Assembly (NCBI GenBank): GCA_001642005.1
Contig: LWCA01000018.1
Span: 18,488-82,487, forward strand
Direction: 5' to 3'
Origin: Intoshia linei
Lineage: Eukaryota; Orthonectida; Rhopaluridae
Length of the DNA stretch: 64,000 nt
Below, in pieces: positions 23,102-35,759 of this stretch. Both the position numbers and the translations under genes were made by a program. The notes below the pieces were generated by a model, which did no database searches, was not told the DNA's origin, and worked only from the letters and a program-made list of their open reading frames with translations. How positions within the stretch are numbered: position 1 is the first letter of the stretch; each line of letters begins with the position of its first letter.

Positions 23102-23845
23102 ATGCACAACCCAACAAAGGTAATAAGTATCCACGAATTTATAAAATGTCACGCTGAAGTATTGAAACTAAAAAGAAATGAAAAAAATGAAAAAATAACT
23201 GAACTTGAAGAAAAAATTTCCACATACAAATTTATGACGACACACTGTAAGAAAAAAGAATGGCAATGGTACCATAAAATAAAATACTACTATCTTGAAT
23301 ATTTGAAATCAGTCGAAATATACAACATTGGAGAAGTGTTCATGTGTTACATGAAAACCAAATGGATTTACTATCAATTGGAGGCATTGGAAAATGAAAT
23401 TTCATATTTTGAACATGAAAACGAAACTTATCTAGAAATGTCAATTTTCACCAATTTCTTTAAAACTTTCATGTCGTATTTGATTGTTCAATTAAATCTG
23501 AGACATGCAAAGCTTTACGTGAAAAAATTCTATGCATTGAGATACGCAGCAGGAAATGTGTTAAGTTATCAAACTTTGATTAATTTGCAACATCTCAAAG
23601 ATCAATTTTTATTTGAGTGTTTATGGAGGGAATATGAAGAAAATGTCAACGATGGTACATTTGATTTAACTAATCTTGTTACACTTGTAATTACATTTTT
23701 AGATTACAAACGTATTTACCCCAAAAATCTCGCCGATATCTACCCTCATGATGTTATTATATTAAAGAAAACGGACACAATGCACTCATTTTTAGAAGAA
23801 TATATAAAATGTTTTAAAGAGTTTGTAAAGTTTTTAGTCAAGTAG
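23102..23845 (+). CDS. Orphan helical protein, about 247 aa, single exon
   Basis: The open frame extends upstream to 23006, but the first ATG is at 23102 (MHNPTKVISIHEFIKCHAEV), which I take as the start. An intron just upstream is possible, since the open frame runs back without a Met. The protein is almost entirely helical and rich in Lys, Glu, Tyr and Phe, with an early coiled coil (KRNEKNEKITELEEKIS). It has no signal peptide or convincing membrane span. I recognise no domain. An uninterrupted frame of this length in AT-rich DNA, with charged heptad-like patterning, argues that it is real. Confidence 0.6.
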   Translation: MHNPTKVISIHEFIKCHAEVLKLKRNEKNEKITELEEKISTYKFMTTHCKKKEWQWYHKIKYYYLEYLKSVEIYNIGEVFMCYMKTKWIYYQLEALENEISYFEHENETYLEMSIFTNFFKTFMSYLIVQLNLRHAKLYVKKFYALRYAAGNVLSYQTLINLQHLKDQFLFECLWREYEENVNDGTFDLTNLVTLVITFLDYKRIYPKNLADIYPHDVIILKKTDTMHSFLEEYIKCFKEFVKFLVK

Positions 23846-24201
23846 ATGATTTATTGTAGTTTTGTTTTTTCGAAATACATCTTTAAAATTTAAATTAAAT
23901 GCATGATATACTTTTTATTTGCAAATAAGAATTTTTTATCGTTTGAATGAGCCATGTTAATTTGCAAAATTCACTTTTCACAATAACCTTACACCTCATT
24001 CGTAGGTCGCGAACTTATTATTCGTATTATTGCATTTCATATTGACATTTCAGCAGATAGGTACATCAATGTAAAAAGTCTAAAATCCAGACTCTGGATG
24101 TAATATAAATTCATTCTTATTGACAACGTTATAGTGACAAGTTACAAGGATTTTTCGATTGTAAATAAATGATAAAAATGTCAATACATCGATATGAATA
24201 G

Positions 24202-25531
24202 ATGGATACAAAATCTATAAAAAATGCTTTTTGTAAGTTGTAAATAATGCAGAAATTGATGTTTAGATTATTATTTGAAAAAAGGTGATTATGTTGGACT
24301 CTGCAGCAATAATATATATCACTTAAACCATAACGATGAATTTCTCAATACATTCCTAAACTTTCTATTGGATTTTGTTAAAAGTGGCATTGAAACAGAG
24401 TGTATATTTTCGGTAGATGTTATTAATCAAATGATGATTAATTGTAATAATAAAGTCAAAAGATTCATTTCCCAGAAACGTATTCTAGAAAGATTCGTCG
24501 TTGTTTTTCATCCCAGCGTAAGTATTTTTTATTAAAAATAAACTACAAATAGCAAACCAGTCCACCTCCACTCAATATCAAAAATCGTATCATTTCATTT
24601 TTGTATACGTGGTCCACTGGTATGCCACATTTGAACAATTTTAAACACTATTACAACGAAATTAATGGTTCCGTCCATTTTACCAGTCAAGTATTGTTTT
24701 CATTATAATATACATATTTTTTATTTTTAAAGGACACCATTATGCCTTATACGAGCGAACCTTCTCGTGCTTCCTTTGAAACTACCGAATCTGTTCAAGT
24801 TTGGCTTATTTTTTAATTTTCATTGTATTTAGTTATTGTCAAAACTTATCAATAGTAAACAAAGGGTTGACACGGAATATGCAAATAGATATATTAAATT
24901 ATTGATTGAATCGGAAAATAAACGAGATGACGAAGTCAGGATCTTTGTTTTTGATTTGGAAGCAGAGATTCAAAATTTTATTGCTACAATGGATACGTTT
25001 GATTTCGATGACGCTACAAATAGAGAACCCATTACCAATAATTTGGAGGTACATTCGAATTGTATTTTACTTTTGATGATTGAGGGAATATATTAGATAA
25101 ATAATTAGCAAAGTAAGAGAAATGCGGAACAAGCTAGGGTGTAGTTGTCATGTGTCGTTTTTTTGTTTATATGTGGTTTCACGTGGCCGTTAAGAGTGAC
25201 TCATTTAATTTTTTCCACTAATTAAATAAAAAAATATCTTACCCTTACGATCTAAGGTTTAACCGGAGCGGAAACATCCAATATATGCCTTGTTTTCATA
25301 TACATTTATGTATTTAGGTTGATTATTCGAATTTAGAGAACATATGAAAAATTCAAAATGAAACAATCCAGAATAGAAGAGCTGACTAATAAAAATTTAC
25401 AAGTCAGTGAAAAAAATACTCAAATGATTATTGGTGTAAATGAAAAACTTTTATCGTGCTTTGAAAATTATCGTATATTCAAAGAAAAAGTTAAAAAGAT
25501 CAATGTTATTACTAGCCTTATTGATATTTAA
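24202..25531 (+). CDS. Orphan coiled-coil protein, 252 aa, five exons
   Basis: Exons 24202-24232, 24267-24517, 24733-24798, 24833-25048 and 25337-25531 join in phase and end at TAA. Two introns are only 34 nt. The product starts MDTKSIKNAFYYLKKGDYVG; an N-terminal helical region of about 94 residues is followed by a short Ser/Thr-rich linker. Two coiled-coil stretches come next (LLSKLINSKQRVDTEYANRY; YEKFKMKQSRIEELTNKNLQ). There is no membrane span or signal peptide. The layout suits a subunit of a spindle, kinetochore or tether complex, but this is only analogy and I recognise no family. Confidence 0.65.
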
Positions 25532-25745
25532 TAAAACTTTGTGTAGTGGTAATTTATAATATAATTAGTTTATCTTAAAATCATTATAAAGATGATTACG
25601 TTTCAAAAATATGTTTGTGATTTAATCTAGCTTTATATATATAGATTTGACTGGAAGATGCAGATTTATTAGTTAAACTATTTTTTTGTACATCAACTGG
25701 AACAAACTGAAAATTTTGATTATTAAATTGAAGGTTGTTTTAATA

Positions 25746-25878
25746 CAGGCATTCCCACATTTTTTTCACCGCGGACCATTAAAGTGAAATTGATAAAAAA
25801 CGTAATAAATTGGCTAAATTAATAAAAATTATTTCACGGACCAGTACTAGTCCGCGGACCGGCGTTTGGGAAACTCTG
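25746..25878. mobile_element. Very short hAT-like element, 133 bases
   Basis: The left end caggcattcccacattttt with ccgcggacc is mirrored by the right end ggtccgcggaccggcgtttg and aaactctg. These are the GC-rich subterminal repeats typical of hAT miniature elements. Target duplication unclear. Confidence 0.65.
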
Positions 25879-26240
25879 TTTAAAGGTTAAACTTTATAGT
25901 TCATCATATTTTAATTATGGTTAATTTTATCACGATGTTTAAAATTTGCACTTGGGATTAAGAATTTGATGAAATATATGTTCCAAAATTTAAAAAAAAC
26001 GCATGAGTACCGAAATTTTTTCAGAACCTTGGTGTGTTACAAAAAAGGTTGGGAATCACTTTAGAGTTTCAATATTTCTTGGTTGTTAACCATAAAGATG
26101 CAAAATTATCGTTCAAAGAGACTACGTCAGCGTTAAAAAATTAAGTTTTTGTATAATCGGGACGACTGCCAGACGTTCAATTTTATACAAATATAGGATT
26201 CAGATGTGAATTGTTTCGCAACAATAGTCACAGTAACATA

Positions 26241-27122
26241 ATGGGCATTGATGTGTATCTAGAAATGAATAATCAGTCTGAACCACGATCTTATTATGGT
26301 TTATCGATTATAACGGTTTTAATATTCTTTGTAGCAGGTATATTTATAATTATACTGTTTTTGGCACGAATTAATTGGTGATGCGACGATTCCAAGGAAT
26401 CAGCAAAATTTTACCACAACCACAAATAGTATGATTCAAAAGTATTTTGAATCGCATCAGAGTAGTTTTTTTAAGAATCGAATCGAAATCGTCGCATCAT
26501 TAATTTTAATTGGTCCTGGCAATCTACATTTTTTTAACAAATTTTTTGTAAATAAAGAATCTTTGAGAAAATTGGAATTTTATCAATTTTTTAGAGAAAA
26601 TTTATTTCAAAACAGCATAATAAATTATTATAATGTTAGTTTAGGTTTTATATCGATTTCCAGCCTTAATTGTAATATATTATCATTTACACATTTTATT
26701 TACTTTACAAAAATAAACTCATTTGATTTTGCTTTTAATTGAGATTATATTTTTTTGGGATTTTCATTATCGTTTCGTTTTTATTGGTAAACGTTGAGAT
26801 TTTATTTTAAACTGCCAAAAACTAGTCACTATGTACTGTTATTAAGTACACCAAAAATTTAGGAGTACCAGGTCTGATTTATTCTATAAAATCAAAAAGT
26901 TGCATAGAAAAAAATGAACCAAAAAAAGCAAAAAGATATGGACGAATAGCTTTATACATTGACATTATTGGATTAGGGTTGTCAGTAATAATATACGCAG
27001 GATTGATAACATACGGTGTAATGTTCTTTACAAAAACATATGAATTAGACATGATCGAAATCCGAAAGTACATAAACGACATAAATTACTACGTGGATTC
27101 GATTGAACCAAATAATTTTTAA
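26241..27122 (+). CDS. CD225/dispanin-family membrane protein, 118 aa, two exons
   Basis: Exons 26241-26337 and 26863-27122 join in phase (357 nt). The protein has a short N-terminus and a first hydrophobic segment (SIITVLIFFVAGVPGLIYSI). Then comes the CD225 signature loop: a Lys-rich intracellular stretch with paired small and basic residues (KNEPKKAKRYGRIALYIDII). A second membrane span follows (GLGLSVIIYAGLITYGVMFF), with a 35-residue polar tail. The family (IFITM, PRRT, SYNDIG, TMEM91) consists of tail-anchored or dual-topology membrane proteins that act in trafficking and membrane fusion. Which branch this belongs to cannot be said. The usual Cys cluster in the first segment is missing. 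An AATAAA lies at about 27126, inside the 18-base gap to the convergent SF1 gene. Confidence 0.65.
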
Positions 27123-27140
27123 TTAAAATAAAACTACAAT

Positions 27141-29263
27141 TTAACACGGAGGAGGAGGTGGTTTAATGTCTTCATTAGGTGGAGGAGGTGGAGCGAAATT
27201 GTTGTTATTATTTCCAGGATAACAGAATATTTGAGGCTGTACAGGGGTTTGGATATTAAAAAGAGGTGTATTGGGTACTGGAACGTACATATTTGGATAC
27301 ATTTGATTATCTAAAGAATTAAATGAATGTCCGTTAGGCGCAGGGAGGCAATAATTTGAAATTCCTATTCCTATACTAGCTCCAGCTCCAACAGAATTAA
27401 ATGCAACAGTTTTTCGATCGACACTTTGACCCAATTCTGCCATTAAAGACATGTACTCTGAATCCATTTGTGCTTTTTCTACAGGATTTTTAGCGTCTTC
27501 CGTGTTTACTACCAAACAATCGCTAGACAAGTGGCCGGCTCCTCCGCATTTTGTACAAAATATTTGGTTAGTAACAATATTCTGAGCTTCTTCGAGTTGT
27601 TTCAATCGACTTATTCCTTCTGTCTCTCGTAGGGTACCATTCAAAAGAGCTAGTTCCCTCAACTGTTGTTTTCTTAGATCGTTGTTACATTGTGGCACTT
27701 CTATTCCGTCTTTTACAATACCTTTTATTCTTTTAACTGCTTTTAAAACTAAATCTGCTGTAGCTGCAGTAATGTAGGCGTGAAGTGGTTCATCTTCTCC
27801 AGGTAAAGGTACTCCATTCGGTCTAGCAATTTTCCCTTCCTTTATAGACCCTTTTCCTCTTATTATTATTTTACAACCCGTCTAAAGGTATATGATGTAA
27901 ATGTATATATACTATATTACTTCTTTTTCGAGCATTTTCAAAGTATTACCACGTGGACCTATAATTAAACCAACAAAATTAATACTTGGATGCAAATCTT
28001 GTGGGATGAAGACCTTGTCAATCACACGATTCATTGTTGAAATTCTAAAATGAGTATAAAAACTAAATAAAGATAAAAAAGTACTTGTATTCCATTGGAG
28101 GTCTGTACAAAGGATTAAGTTTTATAATTTTGTCAATCTAAACATTCAAATTAAATGTAACAATAGAGGTATATATTTGCCAACCATCAAAAAAATTTAT
28201 TTACTTGTCTAAACTCAAATATTACGTAATTTAAGTCCAACATAAAATAATTTAAAGAACTAAAAATGGTACCATTCTTATCAAAAAATAAAAACACTAC
28301 TTACACTATAAAACTAAAACTTACAATTTCATTTCTCTTCTCCTCCAACTTTTCCCTAAATCGTATATCCTTGGTATTTAATCTTTTACCATCATGACTA
28401 TAAATAGGTTCCGGAGATGGGGATCTAAAATAAAATAGATAACCTATTAAAACAAAAACCAATCTTGCATTATTACCAGAAAAAAAATATGTAAAATGAA
28501 ACTAAATGTATTTAATTAAATTTTATAAAATTTTAAAACCAGGCAATCTTTAGCACAATAAAATCTAAATAAAAATCAATGCAGCTTGATGAAACATTCT
28601 CAAAAAAACTAAAAATTTCATTAAAAAGTATGATAATTGGAAATACGATTGTTTCAGTTCAATCCAAATTGATCGGTAATCTAAATTACTACCTTTACCA
28701 CTCATCTCAGTTTGATTTTTTAAGTTTTACAAATTACCTATTATCAGTGTCTGTAACGTTAAAATTTCCAATACGAAGTCGTTGGTTAATATCCTCAACT
28801 TCCAATTGAACTAAAATAAAATTGAACCATGTTTAATTTTTACATACGTAAATACAGCTTTTCTTGGGTCTTTGACATTTTGTTTGAAACAATAGTCGGT
28901 ACACCAGGAATAATTGACCGTTCAGAAGTGTCACTAAATCTACTTTTTTTTGCTTTAGATTTGTCTGGTTTCACTTTTTCAACAACAATTTCAGGTTGTA
29001 CCTCCACCAAAGCCGTATTATTGACATTTACATTATCTGGCGTTTTTTCACGTTTTCTAGAATCTCGATCTATTTTTTTATCTCTACTGCGTCTCGATCT
29101 ATCCCGATAGTCCCGATCACGGTCACGGTTGCGTCTTTTTTCTCTACTATATTCACGACTGCGTCGCCTTTCTCTAACAGACTCAGGACTACGTCTCCTA
29201 TATTCTAAAACATTGTACACTTAAAAATTTTAATTAACCATATTTATCTCGACTCGGTGCCAT
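27141..29263 (-). CDS. SF1: Splicing factor 1 / branchpoint-binding protein (SF1/BBP), 490 aa, seven exons
   Basis: Binds the intron branch point early in spliceosome assembly, together with U2AF. Exons (minus strand): 29239-29263, 28848-29204, 28738-28810, 28325-28424, 28085-28137, 27921-28044, 27141-27881; the sum is 1473 nt. The N-terminus is an Arg/Ser/Asp-rich extension ([20 protein letters not shown]). Next come the helix-hairpin ([14 protein letters not shown]), RSPSPEPIY (the phosphorylated SPSP motif of SF1), and the KH-QUA2 domain ([28 protein letters not shown]). A CCHC knuckle ([14 protein letters not shown]) is followed by [10 protein letters not shown] and a Pro-rich tail. The basic ligand motif that binds U2AF65 reads KAKKSRF, with Phe where Trp is usual. 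Introns are short, about 34-39 nt in several cases. Confidence 0.95.
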
Positions 29264-29389
29264 TTTTTCAAAATAAAATTGTCGACAATATTGTAAATAA
29301 ATAATGCTGCCAAAATGTAACCAGGTGATTGAAAAATGATTATTAGTTTCTATGGAATAAATTTATTACAAATTTACAATATTTATAAA

Positions 29390-32300
29390 TCAATCGAAAA
29401 CTTTTCTTTTGTTTTGATTGTTAAAATTTCCAGAGTGTCTTGAACCGTTGGAATTTGAATTGTTAAATCTTTTATTTCCTCTATTAAATCCGTTTGATCC
29501 ACGGAAGGAACGATTGTTATTGTTGTCTCTACGGTTAAAATTTCCATTGCCATTTCCACGCCTAGAGTCGTTAGATCGATTGAAACTGCGACCGCTTTGA
29601 AAAGTTGGTCGACTCGCAAATTTTTCTAATTCTACAAGTTCGGTAGCTTTCGATAATTGTAGATATCCAGAATCTTCCCAGTGTTCTTCAACATATTCAA
29701 CCAATTTGTTGGGTATATCAAACATGCAGCCCTAAAAATTGATTAAAACATGTTAGGAAATAAAATTACCATATTGTCTGCCATAATGTTTAAATTTTTA
29801 ATTTCTTCTGTAATATCTGGGAATTTTTCGTTAAAAATATTCCAAATGTATCTCTTGGTGCGAACTTCATTGTCAGATGTAATTTGAAATGTAGTGTAAC
29901 CCTAATTTTAAAAAGTATTATAATTTATTTTAGCACGTTTATAATCAGTCTTCAATTTAAAGGCCTTTACAATATATTTAATCTAAAAATCTAGTCCTCA
30001 TTAAATGAAAAAAATATTTTTAATTTTTAATCTATTCAGAAAAAAGTTGACCATCAGATTCGAGCGTCTTAACCCTTTCACTGTCTGATACAATTTTATG
30101 TACTATCACCACGTCTGGAATTTATATTTTAATTTAAACTTGTATTATTTTTAAATTACCTATGTGAAAATGTATGAAAATAAAAGAATAAAGTTTTTCA
30201 AATTATGCTGTGTATAGTATAGAATACACAGGCAGTGAAAGGGTTAAACCATTTCATAATCTCATTTTGTAATTTTAATAAATAAATACCTTTCGGCCGT
30301 CGATAATTGACGAACTACTAAGACAGTCTTTACCACACAAAACAACCAACGCTTTAGCTATTGCACTTTCGGCACCACCAATTTCAGCAATAAGCTTAGC
30401 AGCAGTTAAATGTAATTTATCAGACAAGATATCGTCAATATCCTTAATTTTTCTAAAAAAATATTTTAAAAAATGTGAGAATTCTGACATCTAGCAAGAA
30501 ACAAAAACCAAAAATAAAACAACTTAATTTAATGTAAATTCCCTCTGAAGAACGGAAGTCCGATACAATTTTTAAAATTACCTAATTATCCGAATCTTTC
30601 GATATTATGGTGAAAATTGAAAAACTTACTAGACCAATAAGACATTTAACCTTACTCTAGACCAGTGGTTTCAGTTGAGGTTCGTGAATTTCAAATAAAA
30701 TAAATATTTTGAACGTAATACGAACTCCGTATACTATTTAAATCGGGAACCACTGCCCTAGACACTCCCTCTAAATAAACCAAGTCATCAAAAATATTTC
30801 AAATTTTTAGGACCCAATTCTATTATTTTAATACTAAAATTTTTATAAAAATAAATGTTGAGCGACAAAGACGAACATACGACACTCGACGTTACCGAAA
30901 ATAAAAAATGGACTCCTAACGTAAAATATGCGTAATATCACATAGCCTTAGCCACCTGTTAAGGATTTTAACTTGACACAAAATTGTCATGATATTCAAG
31001 AATATAACTTTAATATATAAAAAGTACTCAATAGACTCCTCAATTTCCGCGTCAATCATATTATCGACAGTAGGCATTCCAACACGTTGAAATTTAATTT
31101 TCTAGAATAAATAAAAAAAATAAAATTTTTATTTACTGCAATTCTTTCAATCTTATTAATTTGATCTTGCTGTTCTCTCTTGTATAAACAGATACATACT
31201 CCGTTTTTCCCAGCTCTAGCAGTTCTGCCGGATCTGTGAATATAGCTTTCAACAAGATTTGGTGTACCGCATTGAATAACCAAATCAATTTGTAAATCAA
31301 TTCCTCTTGAAGCGACATCTGTAGTGATGAGTATTTTAAATTTCCCTTTTCTAAAATCAGCTAGAATGGCCTCTCTGCTTTCTTGAGCAACATTACCATG
31401 CAAAACACGACCATGTATTTTTTCAATGCCACCCAATTCATCAGCGTCCCTTTTAGTTTCGCAAAATATAATCACTCGACCAGACGAACCTTCCTGATGG
31501 GCATACATTTTAATGAGTCTACAAATAGCTTGAGGTCGATCGTGGTACCCGCATAACATGGAAAGATGCTAAATAAAACATTACACAGCATATTCAGCAT
31601 ACTTACATTAATATTCTGACCAGTCTGATTTCCATCACTAGCTACAAGATCGACAGTTTTGTATTTGGGTGACAAATATTTGGAAGAATTTTTTTTTAAC
31701 CAAGTTGGTAGGGTGGCAGAAAAAAACAATGATTGTGGTTTATTTTCTTCATCATATGTAGCACAATCCAAAATTTCTTCAACTGGCTCAGAAAAACCCA
31801 TATCCAACATTCTGTCGACTTCATCCAAAATAACGTGTTTTAAACCAGATAAATCTATTCTATCACTATTGATGTGGTCTAATATTCTCCCAGGTGTTCC
31901 AATTAAAATGTCTATTCCTCTTCGAATGGCTGCAACTAAATTACATATTAAGAAAGATTCAATAAAATAATACTCTGTGGTTTATAGTCTGTTCCGCCAT
32001 AAAAACAAGATATTTTAAGCGTAGAGCTTAATTTTTTAAATGTAGCGTCAATTTGATTTGCTAATTCGCGGGTTGGTGTCAAGATAATTACACTTATTTT
32101 TTTTGAATTGGTTTGCTTTGTTTCAATTTTTTCGATCAATGGTAATGCAAAAGCCAACTAATATTCAAAATTACATTGTTAATAAATAATACGATACTGT
32201 TTTTCCAGTCCCAGTTCCTAAATGACAATCATAATTAATCTGTATATTTATCAATGCTAATCAAAACTTACTTGCTTTACCCACAACGTCTTGGTTATTG

Positions 32301-34358
32301 AATATATAATTGTAAGTTTTATATTGAATTGGAAATAATTTTGTAATTCCCATGTCTAATCATTTAAAAATTAAATTAACAATATTTAAACAAAACCTGT
32401 CAATTTTTTTACGGTGGTTGGTCGAATATTATAATTTGAAAAACACGTCACATCCTAAATTAAGTGTTATTAAAAATAGATTTACGATATAGTACACAAT
32501 TATAATATTAAATTAGGTGTATTCACGGTGTTTAATATGGCCATGAATGCTTATTCATTTTCAATACTATTTACATTATTGATTTGCTGAAATTTTGCAA
32601 ACTAAAATGTGTAAATAAACGCTAATAAGTACTTCATACTAGTGGTCCCGATTCAAACCATGTGCGGACAAACATTTCAAAATATTTATTTTTTTGGACC
32701 CCAAAGGAAACATGAAAAAATTAAAGGTTTTTCTCATATGATTTGGTAAAATCGTTTTTCAAAAAAATTTTGGAAAAAGGGAATTTTCCCTTAAGGGTTG
32801 GTAAAATTAGATTTTTATATTGTGATTGGATAAAATGGACTTTTATCATAATGTTTGGTATAATCGAATTTTTCAAAAAAATATAGAAAAAAGGGATTTT
32901 CCCTTAAGGGTTGGTAAAATTAATTTTTTATTTTTGAGTTGGATTAAGTTCATTTTTCTCATCAGGTTTGGTAAAATCTGATTTTTAAAAAAAATATTAT
33001 AAAAAGGGGATTTTTCCTAACGATTGAAATTTATTTTTATTAAATATTATTAAATTTTATTGATTCCGGAATAAAAGTGGGATTTTTGAAATAATAATGT
33101 AGTGGTCGTATAAGCTTTTGGAAAATTCCAAACGTCTGGCAATTCTGTAATACATATTAAAAATTCTATAAAAATAAAGAAAAGTTGATAAATTTTTTAT
33201 TTTCTTTTGACTCACGAACTCCAGGCATCTACTTTTGAACTTTAAAGGGTTTCAGGAACCCAAATCGGGAACCACTGCTTTATACGAATTGTGCGTTATG
33301 TTATACTTATGTATTGAGGATAGTATTGACATATTGAACATGGATTATTGTCACGCGTTACATTGACAAAGACAGGAAAGAAGACATCTTTCTTATCAAG
33401 AAATATCTCCAATGTTCCCTATCGACAGGTCGCACTGTAATTCATTCTAGATTTTTTTTCATTTTAAAAAAATTGAACCAAATTTATTTTAAAACTACAT
33501 CAACTAAAAGTACAACTTTGTTATTATCATTTTTGTATTTATTACAATGCTGATAAAATTCATCCGAAATGTGCTTCTGCTAATTATTGATACTGAACAT
33601 ACAAATTCGTTTACAATTTAAATTCTTAATGTTAAAATTAGATAAGTCCACCCTCGACAGAGCTAGGTACTGTTTGTACGTAGTCCAAAACAGCCAAGCT
33701 CGTAGTTATATATTAACGATTAAACCAATCAATTAAAACTATTTCGCTACGCTTCTAAAAAAATAGTGACAAGTACATTACTCACATGGTTTTTTCATAA
33801 ATAGAATTTTAAAATACAACCCACTCAACCAATCAATAATATTTCATATTTTAACAGGTGAGTTTCAACAATGTAAATAAAATTTAGTATGTTTCTAAAC
33901 TCTGTGTAGACTAAGCCTTGGTAAACAATATTTGTAAAGGGGTACTGAATAAGCCAAAACATTAACATAATTGAAATTCATCAACTAAAAATTCACTGGA
34001 GATCAAATCAAATGGAGAATCTAAAGATGACTGACAATTTTAGAAAATCGCTATATTCTTAATATCTAATATTTGATAAACATTATATTGGAATGTTTAT
34101 GCAATGAATATACATTTTTAGAATATATCATGAAGTATATAAATAACATTAATCAAAAATTACATTATCTGAAATGACTTCGATGTCACTGATAAGTTCA
34201 CGTTTTATATCTAATTTAATTTTTTTCTCAACAGTTTCATTTAAATCTGTATCTGAAATGTCTTCCAATTCCTTTTTTCGCTTTATAATTTTTTTCTAAA
34301 ATATTAAATATTATCCCAAATAATCAAGAAATACTTTTTTATTTTCAGATTTCGACAT
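29390..34358 (-). CDS. DDX21: DEAD-box RNA helicase DDX21/DDX50 (Gu family), 657 aa, twelve exons
   Basis: A nucleolar RNA helicase for rRNA transcription and processing. Exons: 34335-34358, 34164-34295, 32397-32454, 32272-32355, 32198-32217, 31974-32157, 31607-31935, 31137-31568, 31028-31101, 30290-30452, 29770-29901, 29390-29731. They sum to 1974 nt with all phases matching. The Lys-rich N-terminus is followed by the Q motif (LFPIQ), Walker A (ARTGTGKT), PTRELA, TPGR, the DEVD box (as in DDX21), SAT and HRSGRTARAG. A GUCT domain comes next (TTFQITSDN, CMFDIPNKLVEYVEEHWEDS). The tail is Arg/Gly/Asn/Ser-rich, like the FRGQ repeats of DDX21. One exon is only 20 nt. Two long introns hold hAT-like elements. 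The start lies 189 bases from the divergent WBP2 start. Confidence 0.95.
30663..30755. mobile_element. 93-base hAT deletion derivative in a DDX21 intron
   Basis: Ends CAGTGGTTTCAG and GGGAACCACTG, flanked by ctctagac and ccctagac (7 of 8 identical). The duplication fits the hAT nTnnnnAn pattern. The interior matches the ends of the element at 32640-33277. Confidence 0.85.
32640..33277. mobile_element. hAT-like miniature element in DDX21 intron 2
   Basis: Ends tAGTGGTCCCGATTCAAA and AAATCGGGAACCACTG, flanked by cttcatac and ctttatac (7 of 8, hAT pattern nTnnnnAn). The interior carries several copies of the CCCTTAAGGG minisatellite unit and no coding frame. Confidence 0.85.
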
Positions 34359-34547
34359 GTGACCAACGATAAAATACTCTAATATTGTTGAAATGAAATA
34401 TTACCAATGGTTATGCGATATAACCTTGGAAATATTTTAGATTCTGGAATTGAAATTATAAAATTTTGCGTATTAACGATATTTATTTTTGTTTATTGAC
34501 TCATACATTTGACTAAATTGAATATCTACTCAGATATACTCTTTCCA
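34359..34547. promoter_or_regulatory. Divergent promoter region between DDX21 and WBP2
   Basis: The two start codons face away from each other across 189 bases, so both promoters must lie here. No TATA box at a fitting distance or other motif could be assigned. Confidence 0.5.
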
Positions 34548-35681
34548 ATGTCCCTCAATTCGGTAACATTTAAGTGGATTTTTGGGTTTTTTTAAAAATG
34601 TTTATTTAGTCGCACACTAAAGAAGGAAACTTGATTTTGTATAGAGGGGAACAGTATGTTATTGTAAATTACAATTAATTTCGATTAATAGGTTACTGTT
34701 AAAATGTAAAAATATTGATTTGAAAGCGGATTATCCGAAACCTCATTTTTCTAAAAAAATGAACGGATGCATATTTTTAACTACCCACCGCGTAACACTT
34801 GTACTATTTCGTGTAGTTCTTTGAGTTTTTATGATACTATTTTTACTTATATTTTAGATTATTTTCATCAATAAAAACCCATCTAGTGCTTGTGGTTCCA
34901 TTTGTGCTAATTTTAACAATGCAAAGAATATTAAAATTGAACAACCGATTTTTGGAGCTAACAAAATATTGGCAAATTTAAATTCCGAGTGTTTTAGTAA
35001 TACATTAGTTTTTTTTGAGAAATAATATTAGATAACAATGTGGCGGAATTTCCAATAACACTTTGGTTTAATAATGGCGGGGCTATTGATTTTGCTACAA
35101 CCTGGAAGCGAGTTGTTCAGCAAAGTAATTTATATGTTAGTTTTTACGTTAACTAAAAATTTTAGTGTCAAATCGCTATAATACTCGAATTTATATTACG
35201 CAAATGCTTAACACCAATACTTGTTATATGGCTTATTCTCAAGCAAATTTTACAAATACAACCGCATATCCTTATATGCCCTATGATCAGTTTCCTGTGG
35301 GCAATACTGGTTATTTTTTTGATTAATAAGTGTCATGTCAAATGTAGAAATTTTTAATTGTAAATTTCGGCACAGTAGGACCAATATTGTGATTTTATTG
35401 ACTAGGCGGATTTTTAATACTATTCATTTGATTTTCATAAATAATGGCAAAAATGTCTTTGAATTTGTTATTCAACGTTGAAATGTTTGTTTGTTTAAAT
35501 GTATGAATGTAGATAATGTACTCATTACAAATTTACCACCACCGTATCCTGGGTTGAATAATTCTGCCGTTGATACAACTCAAACTGCTTTTACTCCCAC
35601 GTCAAGTAATTATACTGTTTATATTAGGTATACTTTTAATTTTTAGAAGACCCAACTTTACCTCCAGCCTATATTCCATAA
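34548..35681 (+). CDS. WBP2: WW-domain-binding protein 2 (WBP2), about 218 aa, eight exons
   Basis: An adaptor and transcription coactivator with an N-terminal GRAM/PH-like domain and C-terminal PPxY motifs that bind WW domains such as YAP and WWOX. Exons about 34548-34562, 34610-34653, 34692-34791, 34858-34990, 35032-35124, 35166-35309, 35513-35605 and 35647-35681. The start MSLNS followed by NLILYRGEQLLLKCKNIDL matches the family, as do GCIFLTTHRIIFINK, the diagnostic IKIEQPIFGANKI and FNNGGAIDFA. The tail is Tyr/Asn-rich, then PPPYPG and PPAYIP provide two PPxY-type sites. Introns are 38-66 nt, apart from one of 203. The first coding exon has only five codons. An AATAAA at about 35743 lies beyond the stop, almost at the stop of the convergent Sidekick gene. 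Confidence 0.9.
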
Positions 35682-35759
35682 TAGTATAAATATAAATAAT
35701 TATTAATTAATCAAGTGAAAATGTGTTGATTATTTAATTTCAATAAAGTATTTACAATT

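Noticed and set aside
28829-29208. Plus-strand frames opposite the SF1 N-terminal exon
   Set aside because: Caused by the repetitive Arg/Ser/Asp codons of SF1 read in antisense.
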